This document shows positions 1 through 5,977 of a stretch of DNA of 9,090 bases, piece by piece. The position numbers were made by a program, and so were the translations under genes. The notes beneath the pieces were generated by a model. It was not told where the DNA came from and made no database searches. It saw nothing but the letters and a program-made list of their open reading frames with translations. Source of the DNA: JACPDH01 sp051305935. Lineage in GTDB: Bacteria > Acidobacteriota > Thermoanaerobaculia > Gp7-AA8. Position 1 is the first letter of the stretch. Each line of letters starts with the position of its first letter. The stretch is taken from contig JBPPMG010000180.1 of NCBI GenBank assembly GCA_051305935.1, positions 1-9,090 on the forward strand. Direction: 5' to 3'.

Positions 1-690
1 GGAGTCCCGCGAACGATGATCGAGGCGCTTGGAGAAGAACTGACCGAGCCTCACCAGACCGTCGCCTCATACGGCGGCGCAGGGGGCGGGCAGTCGGCCA
101 TGCACCACGGCCACGGCGGGAAAGAGCCTGAAGTGGACATCGATGCGGAACGCTTCTTCCGCGCAGTCGACCGCGCGGTTCAGGAGCACCACTCGCAGCC
201 ATCGGGCCTTCCTCTGATTCTGGCGGCGCTGCCGGAGCACCACCACACCTTTCACGAAGTCAGCCGCAACCCGCTGCTGGTGGCGGAGAGCATCGATGTC
301 CACCCGGACGGCCTGTCGTCGCTCGACGAGCTTCGCCAGCGCGCCTGGAAGCTGATCGAGCCCCGCTACCTGGCACGCCTCGACGAGCTCGTCGAAGAGT
401 TCGCCATGGCAAAATCGAGGGGGCTGGGTGACGACGGGCTGGCCGAGGTCGCCAAAGCCATCGTCGAAGGGCGAGTTGCCACGCTGCTGATCGAAGCCCG
501 TCGAGAGATTCCCGGCCGGGTCGACGCCGCGACCGGCGGCATCGAGCTCGGCGATCTGGACCATCCCGAGATCGATGACGTGCTCGACGACCTCGGGACG
601 CTTGCTCGGAAGATGGGCGGACGAGTCGTGGTCATTCCCACCGAACGCATGCCGACGCAGACGGGAATCGCCGCGACCTACCGGTACTGA
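1..690 (+). CDS. BaeRF3-type release-factor-like protein, 5' part missing
   Basis: The reading frame is open to the left window edge (five codons before the first ATG at 16), so this is the C-terminal part of a longer protein; full-length family members are, from memory, roughly 350-400 residues. It resembles the bacterial archaeo-eukaryotic release factor families (BaeRF, probably family 3), relatives of eRF1/Pelota thought to act in ribosome rescue or translation quality control; that role is inferred for the family, not shown here. Visible family signatures in order: a HHGHGGK stretch, then ERFFRAVDRAV, then a hydrophobic PLILAALPEHHHTFHEV strand, RQRAWKLIEPRY, EGRVATLLIEA, and a C-terminal GGRVVVIPTERMP ending in TYRY. 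The codon at 16 is almost certainly an internal methionine. It ends in TGA; a GC-rich hairpin covers the stop. The gap of 153 bases before the next gene suggests a separate transcription unit. The choice between BaeRF subfamilies is less sure than the superfamily. Confidence 0.75.
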   Translation, partial: GVPRTMIEALGEELTEPHQTVASYGGAGGGQSAMHHGHGGKEPEVDIDAERFFRAVDRAVQEHHSQPSGLPLILAALPEHHHTFHEVSRNPLLVAESIDVHPDGLSSLDELRQRAWKLIEPRYLARLDELVEEFAMAKSRGLGDDGLAEVAKAIVEGRVATLLIEARREIPGRVDAATGGIELGDLDHPEIDDVLDDLGTLARKMGGRVVVIPTERMPTQTGIAATYRY

Positions 691-697
691 GTCGCGG
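671..697 (+). terminator. short hairpin across the BaeRF stop codon
   Basis: CCGCGAC at 671-677 pairs perfectly with GTCGCGG at 691-697 across a 13-base loop that contains the TGA stop at 688-690. No T-run follows, so it is not a canonical intrinsic terminator. It may be a 3'-end structure or chance in GC-rich DNA. Confidence 0.25.
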
Positions 698-704
698 TGA
701 CGAC

Positions 705-775
705 GGGCGGCACGGGGCGAAAGACTGCGACCAGACGCGCTGACTTCGGCGCTCTCTGATCGTCCCGTGCCACCC
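705..775 (+). other. intergenic inverted repeat downstream of the BaeRF gene
   Basis: GGGCGGCACGGG at 705-716 is the reverse complement of CCCGTGCCACCC at 764-775 with one mismatch, enclosing about 47 bases. It occupies much of the gap between the BaeRF gene and the SH3-domain gene. The loop is long and there is no T-tract, so function as terminator or operator is only a possibility. The rest of the 691-843 gap shows nothing I can identify beyond the Shine-Dalgarno of the next gene. Confidence 0.3.
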
Positions 776-843
776 GGCCATCGACGCCTCGGAATGCAGG
801 CGGCGCGCTGGCGACCTCGTGCACGGCGCGTTAGGATCTCCCG

Positions 844-1533
844 ATGAAACTCGCGCACATTCTCGTCGCCCTCGCCTGGAGCGCTTCGATTCTCCTTCCA
901 GCCGGTTTCGTAGCTGCTTCCGGGCTCGAGCAACTCACGGTCGACCGGACGGCCGTTGGCGAGGTCGTGATCGCGTACCCGCCGTACCTGGCGAAGTTGA
1001 TCAACAAGACGGTCATCATCCCCGAGGCGGAGATCAAGACGGTCGAGGTGCTCGGCACGCGCCTCGGTGACTCGCCGGACTGGTATCGCGTCGTGTACAG
1101 CGAAGGGCCGAGCGTCGATCCGGAGTTCATCCTCTACTCCGAAGCCGGCGGCGAGGAGCGCGAAGTGCTTCGCGAGTTCGGCCTTTCTCTCAGGATTCCC
1201 GGGGATGGGTTCGTCTACGTCTCAGGGCACACGAACGACTACTTCGACAAGATGAGGAAGTTCGCGGTCAGGCCGGACGGCTCCTCCGAGGTGAAGCAGC
1301 CGTTCTACTACGTGGGAATCGCGACGACTGTGATGGAGGAGCTCGAGCTTCTCGAGAGTCCGGCGTCGCCGAACGTGGTGGCCTCGGTCGCGAAAGGCGA
1401 GAAGGTGACCGTCGTCCTCAACAGCGGCGACTTCTATCTCGTCCGATCGGCGGTCGGTCTGGTCGGCTGGGTCAGGCTGAAGCAGGATGGAACTGCCACG
1501 CAGTTCGAGGACATCAACTACGCGGGCGACTGA
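844..1533 (+). CDS. secreted protein with C-terminal SH3-like domain
   Basis: A 229-residue protein. The ATG start is supported by AGGA at 833-836, seven bases upstream. Residues 1 to about 26 form a Sec-type signal peptide: lysine at position 3, a hydrophobic core rich in A, L, V and I, and an AAS-G cleavage region. The mature part of about 200 residues has no recognised enzymatic motif. Its last 50 residues or so (about 165-212, with SVAKGEKVTVV, GDFYLVRS and VGWVRL) have the pattern of a bacterial SH3 (SH3b) domain, which usually binds cell-wall peptide or other periplasmic ligands. There is no lipobox cysteine, so a soluble periplasmic or exported protein is expected. The central region (residues 30-160), rich in charged and aromatic residues (PPYLAKLINKT, NDYFDKMRKF), is unassigned. 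It is 141 bases from the next gene, with no certain operon link. The specific function is unknown. Confidence 0.75.
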   Translation: MKLAHILVALAWSASILLPAGFVAASGLEQLTVDRTAVGEVVIAYPPYLAKLINKTVIIPEAEIKTVEVLGTRLGDSPDWYRVVYSEGPSVDPEFILYSEAGGEEREVLREFGLSLRIPGDGFVYVSGHTNDYFDKMRKFAVRPDGSSEVKQPFYYVGIATTVMEELELLESPASPNVVASVAKGEKVTVVLNSGDFYLVRSAVGLVGWVRLKQDGTATQFEDINYAGD

Positions 1534-1661
1534 ATCGCGAATGCGCGAGCAGCTCGACCATCCGGAGAGGATTGCGCCGAGGCCGCAGATCTCGATTCCG
1601 TCTGCGCGAAGCCTCACTCGGAAGGTCGAATCGAGGTACCCTTTCCGCATCGATTTCGTTC

Positions 1662-1670
1662 GGGAGGAGG
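1662..1670 (+). promoter_or_regulatory. strong Shine-Dalgarno fixing a TTG start
   Basis: GGGAGGAGG lies four bases before the TTG at 1675. It is the best ribosome-binding site in the window and decides the start of the next gene. A GTG in frame at 1705 would also leave a signal peptide but has no comparable site. The preceding gap (1534-1661) has no convincing promoter or repeat. Confidence 0.6.
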
Positions 1671-1674
1671 CGCC

Positions 1675-2253
1675 TTGCGCTTCAGGCAACTGCGGAGCCA
1701 CTCGGTGAAGGCCTCCATCTTCGTCCCGCTCGTGCTCGCGATTGCGGGAGCATCGCTCGCTTCGCCTGCGCTCGCGCAGGTGTGTCCTCCCGCGGGCCAG
1801 GAGTGGGTGCGAGGACTCGCCGGTGAGTGGGAAGTCGTCGACGAGGAAGGGGCGGTCGTCGGGACGATCTCGCTCACCGAAGTCTCCGAGCCGTGCGCCT
1901 ACTTCGAGGTCGTTCGCGAGGGTGAGCGCGCCCCGGCGACGACCTCACACATGTGGGACGAGACGAAGCAGCGCTGGCGGCAGGGGGCGCACTTCAGGAA
2001 GCTCGACTTCGACTTCGTGCTGCGCGGGTCCTTCGCAGACGGGGTGCTGACGTACGAGGACAAGGACGCGGTGTTGAGCCACGACACCGCGTCCAACGAC
2101 GATGATTGCTGCTTCTATCAGCGACGCGGCACGATCAGCGGGATCGGGACGGAGACGCTCCGCCAGGAGAGGGAGATCTCGCTCGACGACGGAAAAAGCT
2201 GGACACGGCTTGCGCCGGTCGAGTATCGGCGCATTCCGGCTGCGTCGCGCTGA
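1675..2253 (+). CDS. secreted DUF1579-like hypothetical protein
   Basis: A 192-residue protein with a TTG start backed by a near-ideal Shine-Dalgarno. Residues 1-34 are a signal peptide: an arginine- and lysine-bearing N-region, the hydrophobic run around IFVPLVLAIAG, and an ALA-Q cleavage site after residue 34. The mature domain begins with GLAGEWEV (about 47-54), continues through alternating strands with conserved-looking tryptophans (HMWDETKQRW, about 92-101), and closes with REISLDDGKSWTRLAPVEYRR (about 166-186). This layout, with an opening GxW and a closing DGxxW plus Y-R, matches small beta-barrel DUF1579/lipocalin-like exported proteins; the family assignment is by pattern only. Four cysteines lie in the mature part (37, 74 and an adjacent pair at 145-146), so disulfides are possible in the periplasm. 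It is followed after 25 bases by the DUF202 gene, suggesting cotranscription. Ligand and function are unknown. Confidence 0.7.
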   Translation: MRFRQLRSHSVKASIFVPLVLAIAGASLASPALAQVCPPAGQEWVRGLAGEWEVVDEEGAVVGTISLTEVSEPCAYFEVVREGERAPATTSHMWDETKQRWRQGAHFRKLDFDFVLRGSFADGVLTYEDKDAVLSHDTASNDDDCCFYQRRGTISGIGTETLRQEREISLDDGKSWTRLAPVEYRRIPAASR

Positions 2254-2268
2254 AGTAGGATGCTGGTC

Positions 2269-2273
2269 AGGAA
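2269..2273 (+). promoter_or_regulatory. Shine-Dalgarno deciding the DUF202 start
   Basis: AGGAA five bases before the ATG at 2279. The frame stays open far upstream (to 2102) inside the previous gene, but that extension is arginine- and serine-rich out-of-frame sequence. This site and the family pattern place the true start at 2279. Confidence 0.55.
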
Positions 2274-2278
2274 CGACG

Positions 2279-2665
2279 ATGACGACAGGAAGCGGCGACG
2301 ACCAGCGTGATCCACGCATCTACATGGCGGCGGAAAGGACGTTTCTCGCATGGATGCGTACGGCGCTCGCGCTCATGGCGTTCGGCTTCGTCGTCGCTCG
2401 ATTCGGGGTCTTTCTGCGCGAGATCGCGATGCAGGGGGATCTCGCCGCGCGCCAGGGATCGGGCCCGTCGCTCTGGGTCGGTCTCGCACTCATCGGCGTC
2501 GGCGTGCTCACCTGTGTCGTCTCCGCAGTGCGTCACCAGCGCTACGTGAAGGCGATCGACGAAGGGAACTTCCGCCGCAGCTTCGGCTCGACCTTCGCCT
2601 TCGCACTCGTTGCCGTGCTCGCTCTCGTGGGCGTCGCGATGGCGCTCACGCTCGTGCGGCTGTGA
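2279..2665 (+). CDS. DUF202 (YidH-type) membrane protein
   Basis: A 128-residue integral membrane protein. The family signature is clear near the N-terminus: DPRIYMAAERTFLAWMRTAL at residues 11-30, leading directly into the first membrane helix (about 23-47). Two more helices follow at about 65-85 (LWVGLALIGVGVLTCVVS) and 104-126, giving the usual three-helix DUF202 layout with a short arginine- and lysine-rich cytoplasmic segment (RHQRYVKAIDEGNFRR) between helices 2 and 3. The length is typical of the family. DUF202 proteins have no firmly established biochemical function. The gene sits 25 bases after the secreted DUF1579-like gene and 40 before the SDR gene, so the three are probably one transcript. 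The link between their functions is not evident from sequence. Confidence 0.88.
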   Translation: MTTGSGDDQRDPRIYMAAERTFLAWMRTALALMAFGFVVARFGVFLREIAMQGDLAARQGSGPSLWVGLALIGVGVLTCVVSAVRHQRYVKAIDEGNFRRSFGSTFAFALVAVLALVGVAMALTLVRL

Positions 2666-2705
2666 GTGGAGAATGAAGCGGCGTGAATGAGGGAACGAGG
2701 ACGAT

Positions 2706-3479
2706 ATGGATCTCGAACTGAAGGGCAAGACCGCCGTCGTCACCGGGGCGAGTCGAGGAATCGGTCGCGCGATCGCCGAGACGCTCGCCGCGGAAGGGAT
2801 GCGGCTCGTGCTCGTGGCACGATCCCAGGAGCTGCTCGACGCGGTCGCGGGCTCGCTCTATGTCGAATCGATCGTCCAGGCGGCGGACCTGCGTGAGCCG
2901 CACGTCGCGGAGCAGATCGTCGCGGCGACGGTCGCGAGATTCGGCGGCATCGATCTCCTCGTGAACGTCGCCGGCGCGACGAAGCGGGGCGATTTTCTCG
3001 AGCTGACCGACGAGGACTGGGCCGACGGCTACGCGCTCAAGTTTTACGGGGCGATGCGCCTCTGTCGCGAAGCCTGGCCGCATCTGCGGGAGAGTCGCGG
3101 GAGCATCGTGAACATCTCCGGTGTCGGAGGACGAACGGGAAGCGCCGACTTCACGATCGGCGGGTCGGTGAACGCCGCGCTGCTCAATCTCACGAAGGCC
3201 CTCGCCGATCGCGGCATTCGCGACGGCGTGCGCGTGAATGCGATCAACCCGGGATCGATCCTCACGGAGCGGTTGCGAGCGCGTGTCGAGACGCTCTCGA
3301 GGGAAGAGCAGATCGATTTCGCGTCGGCGGGGGTCAGGATGGCGCAGAAGCTCCGCGTCGCGCGCTTCGGCGACCCCGCCGAGGTCGCACGCGCCGTCGC
3401 CTTCCTCGCGTCGCCCGCGGTGGGATATTGCCAGGGAGTGATTCTCGATGTCGATGGTGGGCAGACGAGAACGCTGTGA
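2706..3479 (+). CDS. SDR-fold protein with atypical active site
   Basis: A 257-residue short-chain dehydrogenase/reductase of the classical length. The ATG start has GAGG at 2697-2700. The Rossmann nucleotide site is intact: TGASRGIG at residues 13-20, the acidic AADL after beta-4 (59-62), and NVAG at 87-90 where NNAG is usual. The C-terminal half also fits: NPGS at 181-184 and ILDVDGG near the end. The catalytic tetrad does not. The helix Asn aligns with Lys112 (ALKFYG), Ser138 is kept (VNISG), the Tyr position aligns with Gly152, and the YxxxK lysine aligns with Asn156 (GGSVNAALLNLTKALA). From memory, a recurring SDR subgroup carries the same Lys-for-Asn and Asn-for-Lys arrangement, so this is probably a stable variant, not a decayed gene. 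It likely binds NAD(P)(H); whether it does redox chemistry, and on what, is unclear. It is the last gene of the plus-strand block and converges with the DUF255 gene. Confidence 0.85.
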   Translation: MDLELKGKTAVVTGASRGIGRAIAETLAAEGMRLVLVARSQELLDAVAGSLYVESIVQAADLREPHVAEQIVAATVARFGGIDLLVNVAGATKRGDFLELTDEDWADGYALKFYGAMRLCREAWPHLRESRGSIVNISGVGGRTGSADFTIGGSVNAALLNLTKALADRGIRDGVRVNAINPGSILTERLRARVETLSREEQIDFASAGVRMAQKLRVARFGDPAEVARAVAFLASPAVGYCQGVILDVDGGQTRTL

Positions 3480-3487
3480 TTGGGAGA

Positions 3488-3704
3488 GTTGTTAGTTGTT
3501 GGTTGTTGGTTGTTAGACAAGCAATGTTTGGTGTTCGAAGTCAGAACGCTGGATATCGAATCCCCAGAAGGTTCATTACTGGACTCAACATTTGGCGTTC
3601 TGACTTCCGGCTTCAAGAGTTATGGGCCGCATGGTGTAGCCTAACAGCCTCCGCAAAACGTCTAACAACTAACAACTAACAACTAACAACTAACAACTAA
3701 CAAC
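3488..3704. repeat. element A: inverted heptamer arrays GTTGTTR / TAACAAC
   Basis: The gap between the convergent SDR and DUF255 genes. The left arm at 3488-3515 is four tandem heptads (GTTGTTA, GTTGTTG, GTTGTTG, GTTGTTA) followed by GAC. The right arm at 3663-3704 is six perfect TAACAAC heptads preceded by GTC, so the arms are inverted copies sharing GTCTAACAAC. Between them lie about 140 bases that contain a second, inner inverted repeat. Because 7 is not a multiple of 3, the array reads through one seven-codon cycle in every frame. That cycle contains TAA on plus and TAG on minus, so the arrays place a stop in all six frames. The DUF255 gene stops in the right arm. The fold could also end transcription from both sides, though no T-tract typical of an intrinsic terminator is present. 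Confidence 0.85.
3537..3607. repeat. inner 13-bp inverted repeat within element A
   Basis: GAAGTCAGAACGC at 3537-3549 is the perfect reverse complement of GCGTTCTGACTTC at 3595-3607. The left side shows 7-bp phasing, with GAA starting at 3537, 3544 and 3558 and GGA in phase at 3551. Flanking heptads on the two sides are partly complementary (for example ATATCGA against ATGTTGA), so the inner repeat looks like a degenerate continuation of a heptad palindrome. Confidence 0.75.
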
Positions 3705-5739
3705 TCCCCCTACCCCCCACCAACTCCCTCAACTCCTCGACATTCGCGGTCGGTGCAGCGCACGCGTAGCCTTCGCACACATACGCGGCGACGACATGCG
3801 GGTCGCGACCTTCGGTCAGCGGAAGGCCGGGCTGGTCCGAGCTGATGAGGACGCGGTGCGGGAGATAGGTCTCGCCCACGACGCGTGTGAGCGCGCGCTT
3901 CGCGCCGCTGTCATCCGGTCCCGTGATCACGATCTCCTTCACCTTCGCGAGCGAGAACTCGGCGGCGCCGAGGATGAAGCCGAAGCCCGACGGGTGCTTC
4001 ATGGCGATCGGGGCGACGGACTCCAGCGCGGTCGATGCCGCGCGTGCGTAGCGCTCGTCTCCGAACAGGATCGCGAGGCGCTGGAGAACATCTACCGCGA
4101 CCGATGTGCCCGCGGGTGTCGCGTTGTCGAAGACGTCGCGTGGCCGCGTGATCAGCGCCTCGTGGTCGTCGGGAGTGTCGAAGAATCCGGCCCCCTCCCG
4201 ATCGGCGAATCGTGCGAGAAGGTCATCCGCGAGCCCGCGGGCCGCGTCGAGCCAGCGGCGATCCTGCAGCGCTTCGAATGCGGCGAGCAGTCCCCACGCG
4301 ACCCCGGTCACGTCCTCGAGCAGCGCGCCGATCTTCACGCGCCCGTCCTTGTACGAACGCTGGAGCTTCCCGTCGCTGAACATCTTTCCGATCAGGAATT
4401 CCGCGTTGCGGCGTGCCGTGTCGCGATGGGCTTCGGAATCGAACGCCATCGCCGCTTCGGCAAACGCGGCGAGCATCCAGCCGTTCCAGCCGGCCAGGAT
4501 CTTCTCGTCGCGCGCGGGACGGATGCGCTCCGCGCGGCGGCCGTAGAGCGCGATGCGGCCTCGTGCCGCAACCTCCGCGAGACGCTCGACCGTGACGCCG
4601 AGCTCGGCTGCGACCTCCACCGGATCGCGCGGCAGGTTCGGGATGTTGTGCCCTTCCCAGTTGCCACGGTCGGTCACGTCGAAGAGTGCGCAGAAGACCC
4701 GCCCCTCCTCGTCGCCGAGAATGCTCGTGATCTCCTCGCGTGACCAGACGTAGAACTTCCCCTCTTCTCCCTCGGAGTCGGCGTCGAGCGTGGAGTAGAA
4801 GCCTCCCTCGGGCGAGGTCATTTCGCGCGCGACGAAGTCGAGCGTCTCGTTGGCGACGCGACGGAACTCCTCGTCGCGAGTCCACTGCCATGCGCGGACG
4901 TAGAGCCGAGCGAGCAGGGCATTGTCGTAGAGCATCTTCTCGAAGTGAGGCGCGAGCCAGCGCGCGTCGACGGAGTAGCGATGGAAGCCGCCGCCGACCT
5001 GGTCGAAAATGCCTCCGCGCGCCATCTTGCGCAGCGTCGTGACGACGATCTCGCGCAGCGCGGGGTCGCCGTTGCGGTGCGCGACGCGCATCAGGAAATC
5101 TAGCGACATCGACGGCGGGAACTTCGGCGCGACGCCGAAGCCGCCGTTCGCGCGGTCGTAGTTCGCCGCGAGGCGCATCGCCGCGGCGTCGAGATCGACG
5201 TGGGTCAGCGCGTGCCGCGCCCCCGCGACGTCGGAGGAGCGAGCGATCGCGTCGTGAATCTCCTCGGAGGCCTCGATCAGCTTCGCACGATCGTCGCGGT
5301 AGAGGTGTGCGAGATGCGAGAGGACGCGACGGAAGCTCGGCATCCCGTGCCGTTCCTCAGGTGGGAAATAGGTTCCCGCGTAGAACGGCTTCGCCTCGGG
5401 AGTGAGGAATACCGACATCGGCCAGCCGCCGTGCCCGGTCAGCATCTGTGTGGCAGCCATGTAGATCGAGTCGACGTCGGGCCGCTCCTCGCGATCGACC
5501 TTGATCGAGATCCAGTCGCTGTTGAGCTGGGCGGCCGTTTCCGCATCCTCGAACGACTCGCGCTCCATGACGTGGCACCAGTGACAAGCGGAGTAGCCGA
5601 TAGAGAGGAACACCGGCTTGTTCTCCTCCCGCGCCCGCTTGAACGCCTCCTCTCCCCACGGATACCAGTCGACCGGATTGTGGGCGTGCTGGAGAAGGTA
5701 GGGAGAGGTCTCGTGGATGAGGCGGTTGGGAGTAGGCAT
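3697..5739 (-). CDS. DUF255 thioredoxin-domain protein (YyaL/SPATA20-like)
   Basis: A 680-residue protein of the DUF255 family (B. subtilis YyaL, human SPATA20/SSP411), near the usual length. The N-terminal thioredoxin-like domain (about 1-165) carries NRLIHETSPYLLQHAHNPVDWYPW, the CxxC site CHWC at 52-55, VDREERPDVD at 81-90 and GGWPMSVFLTP at 104-114. The rest is an alpha/alpha six-hairpin (AGE-like) domain with GGFGVAPKFP (199-208), GGIFDQVGGGFHRYSVD followed by PHFEKMLYDNA (to about 274), and GGFYSTLDADSEGEEGKFYVW (312-332). A C-terminal segment has AYVCEGYACAAPT with Cys655 and Cys660. The family's substrate is not established; a redox or sugar-related role is inferred from the domains. 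No signal peptide, so cytoplasmic. The start has AGGA nine bases upstream. Oddity: the last residues (GGRGSC) run into a poly-C tract and heptamer array A, and the TAG stop lies in a repeat unit, so the native end has probably been replaced by a few residues. Confidence 0.92.
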   Translation of the reverse strand: MPTPNRLIHETSPYLLQHAHNPVDWYPWGEEAFKRAREENKPVFLSIGYSACHWCHVMERESFEDAETAAQLNSDWISIKVDREERPDVDSIYMAATQMLTGHGGWPMSVFLTPEAKPFYAGTYFPPEERHGMPSFRRVLSHLAHLYRDDRAKLIEASEEIHDAIARSSDVAGARHALTHVDLDAAAMRLAANYDRANGGFGVAPKFPPSMSLDFLMRVAHRNGDPALREIVVTTLRKMARGGIFDQVGGGFHRYSVDARWLAPHFEKMLYDNALLARLYVRAWQWTRDEEFRRVANETLDFVAREMTSPEGGFYSTLDADSEGEEGKFYVWSREEITSILGDEEGRVFCALFDVTDRGNWEGHNIPNLPRDPVEVAAELGVTVERLAEVAARGRIALYGRRAERIRPARDEKILAGWNGWMLAAFAEAAMAFDSEAHRDTARRNAEFLIGKMFSDGKLQRSYKDGRVKIGALLEDVTGVAWGLLAAFEALQDRRWLDAARGLADDLLARFADREGAGFFDTPDDHEALITRPRDVFDNATPAGTSVAVDVLQRLAILFGDERYARAASTALESVAPIAMKHPSGFGFILGAAEFSLAKVKEIVITGPDDSGAKRALTRVVGETYLPHRVLISSDQPGLPLTEGRDPHVVAAYVCEGYACAAPTANVEELRELVGGRGSC

Positions 5740-5790
5740 TCCGGGTCGTCCTTTCGGAGGAGTTGATGAGTGCTGAAAGCGATTTGACGG

Positions 5791-5974
5791 ATGAAGTAGT
5801 TCCTCGCCAGATCACGGAAACCGAAATGAAGAATGTCGAATGAGGAATGCAGAATGAAGAAAGAAGGCACCGAGTCAGCGGCCGTTACCCCTTTCTACAT
5901 TCCTCATTCTTCATTCGACATTCTTCATCTCGGTTTCCGTGCAGTCGCGAGAACTGGTCATGGAACTACTTGAT
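5791..5974. repeat. element B: long palindrome of GAATGNN heptads
   Basis: Two inverted arms, about 5791-5863 and 5891-5974, around a 27-base centre. The inner core is tight: 5813-5843 pairs with 5911-5941 at 30 of 31 positions, and 5844-5863 with 5891-5910 at 16 of 20. Farther out, AAGTAGTTCC at 5794-5803 matches GGAACTACTT at 5962-5971, with about 11 extra bases in the right arm. GAATG-like words on the left start every 7 bases (5824, 5831, 5838, 5845, 5852, 5859); CATTC-like words on the right do the same (5898, 5905, 5912, 5919, 5926). The element fills most of the 238-base gap between the TIGR04442-like gene and the DUF255 gene, beginning about 50 bases before the DUF255 start. Transcripts of either strand would form a long, near-continuous hairpin. 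Confidence 0.85.
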
Positions 5975-5977
5975 GCT

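Noticed and set aside
67..933. A 288-codon minus-strand frame over the BaeRF gene
   Set aside because: Arginine-rich shadow of the plus-strand gene, which carries recognisable family motifs.
2102..2278. N-terminal extension of the DUF202 protein
   Set aside because: The extension is out-of-frame sequence of the preceding secreted-protein gene; Shine-Dalgarno and family pattern put the start at 2279.
3796..4743. A 315-codon plus-strand frame inside the DUF255 gene
   Set aside because: Antisense shadow; the minus strand encodes the clear DUF255 motifs.
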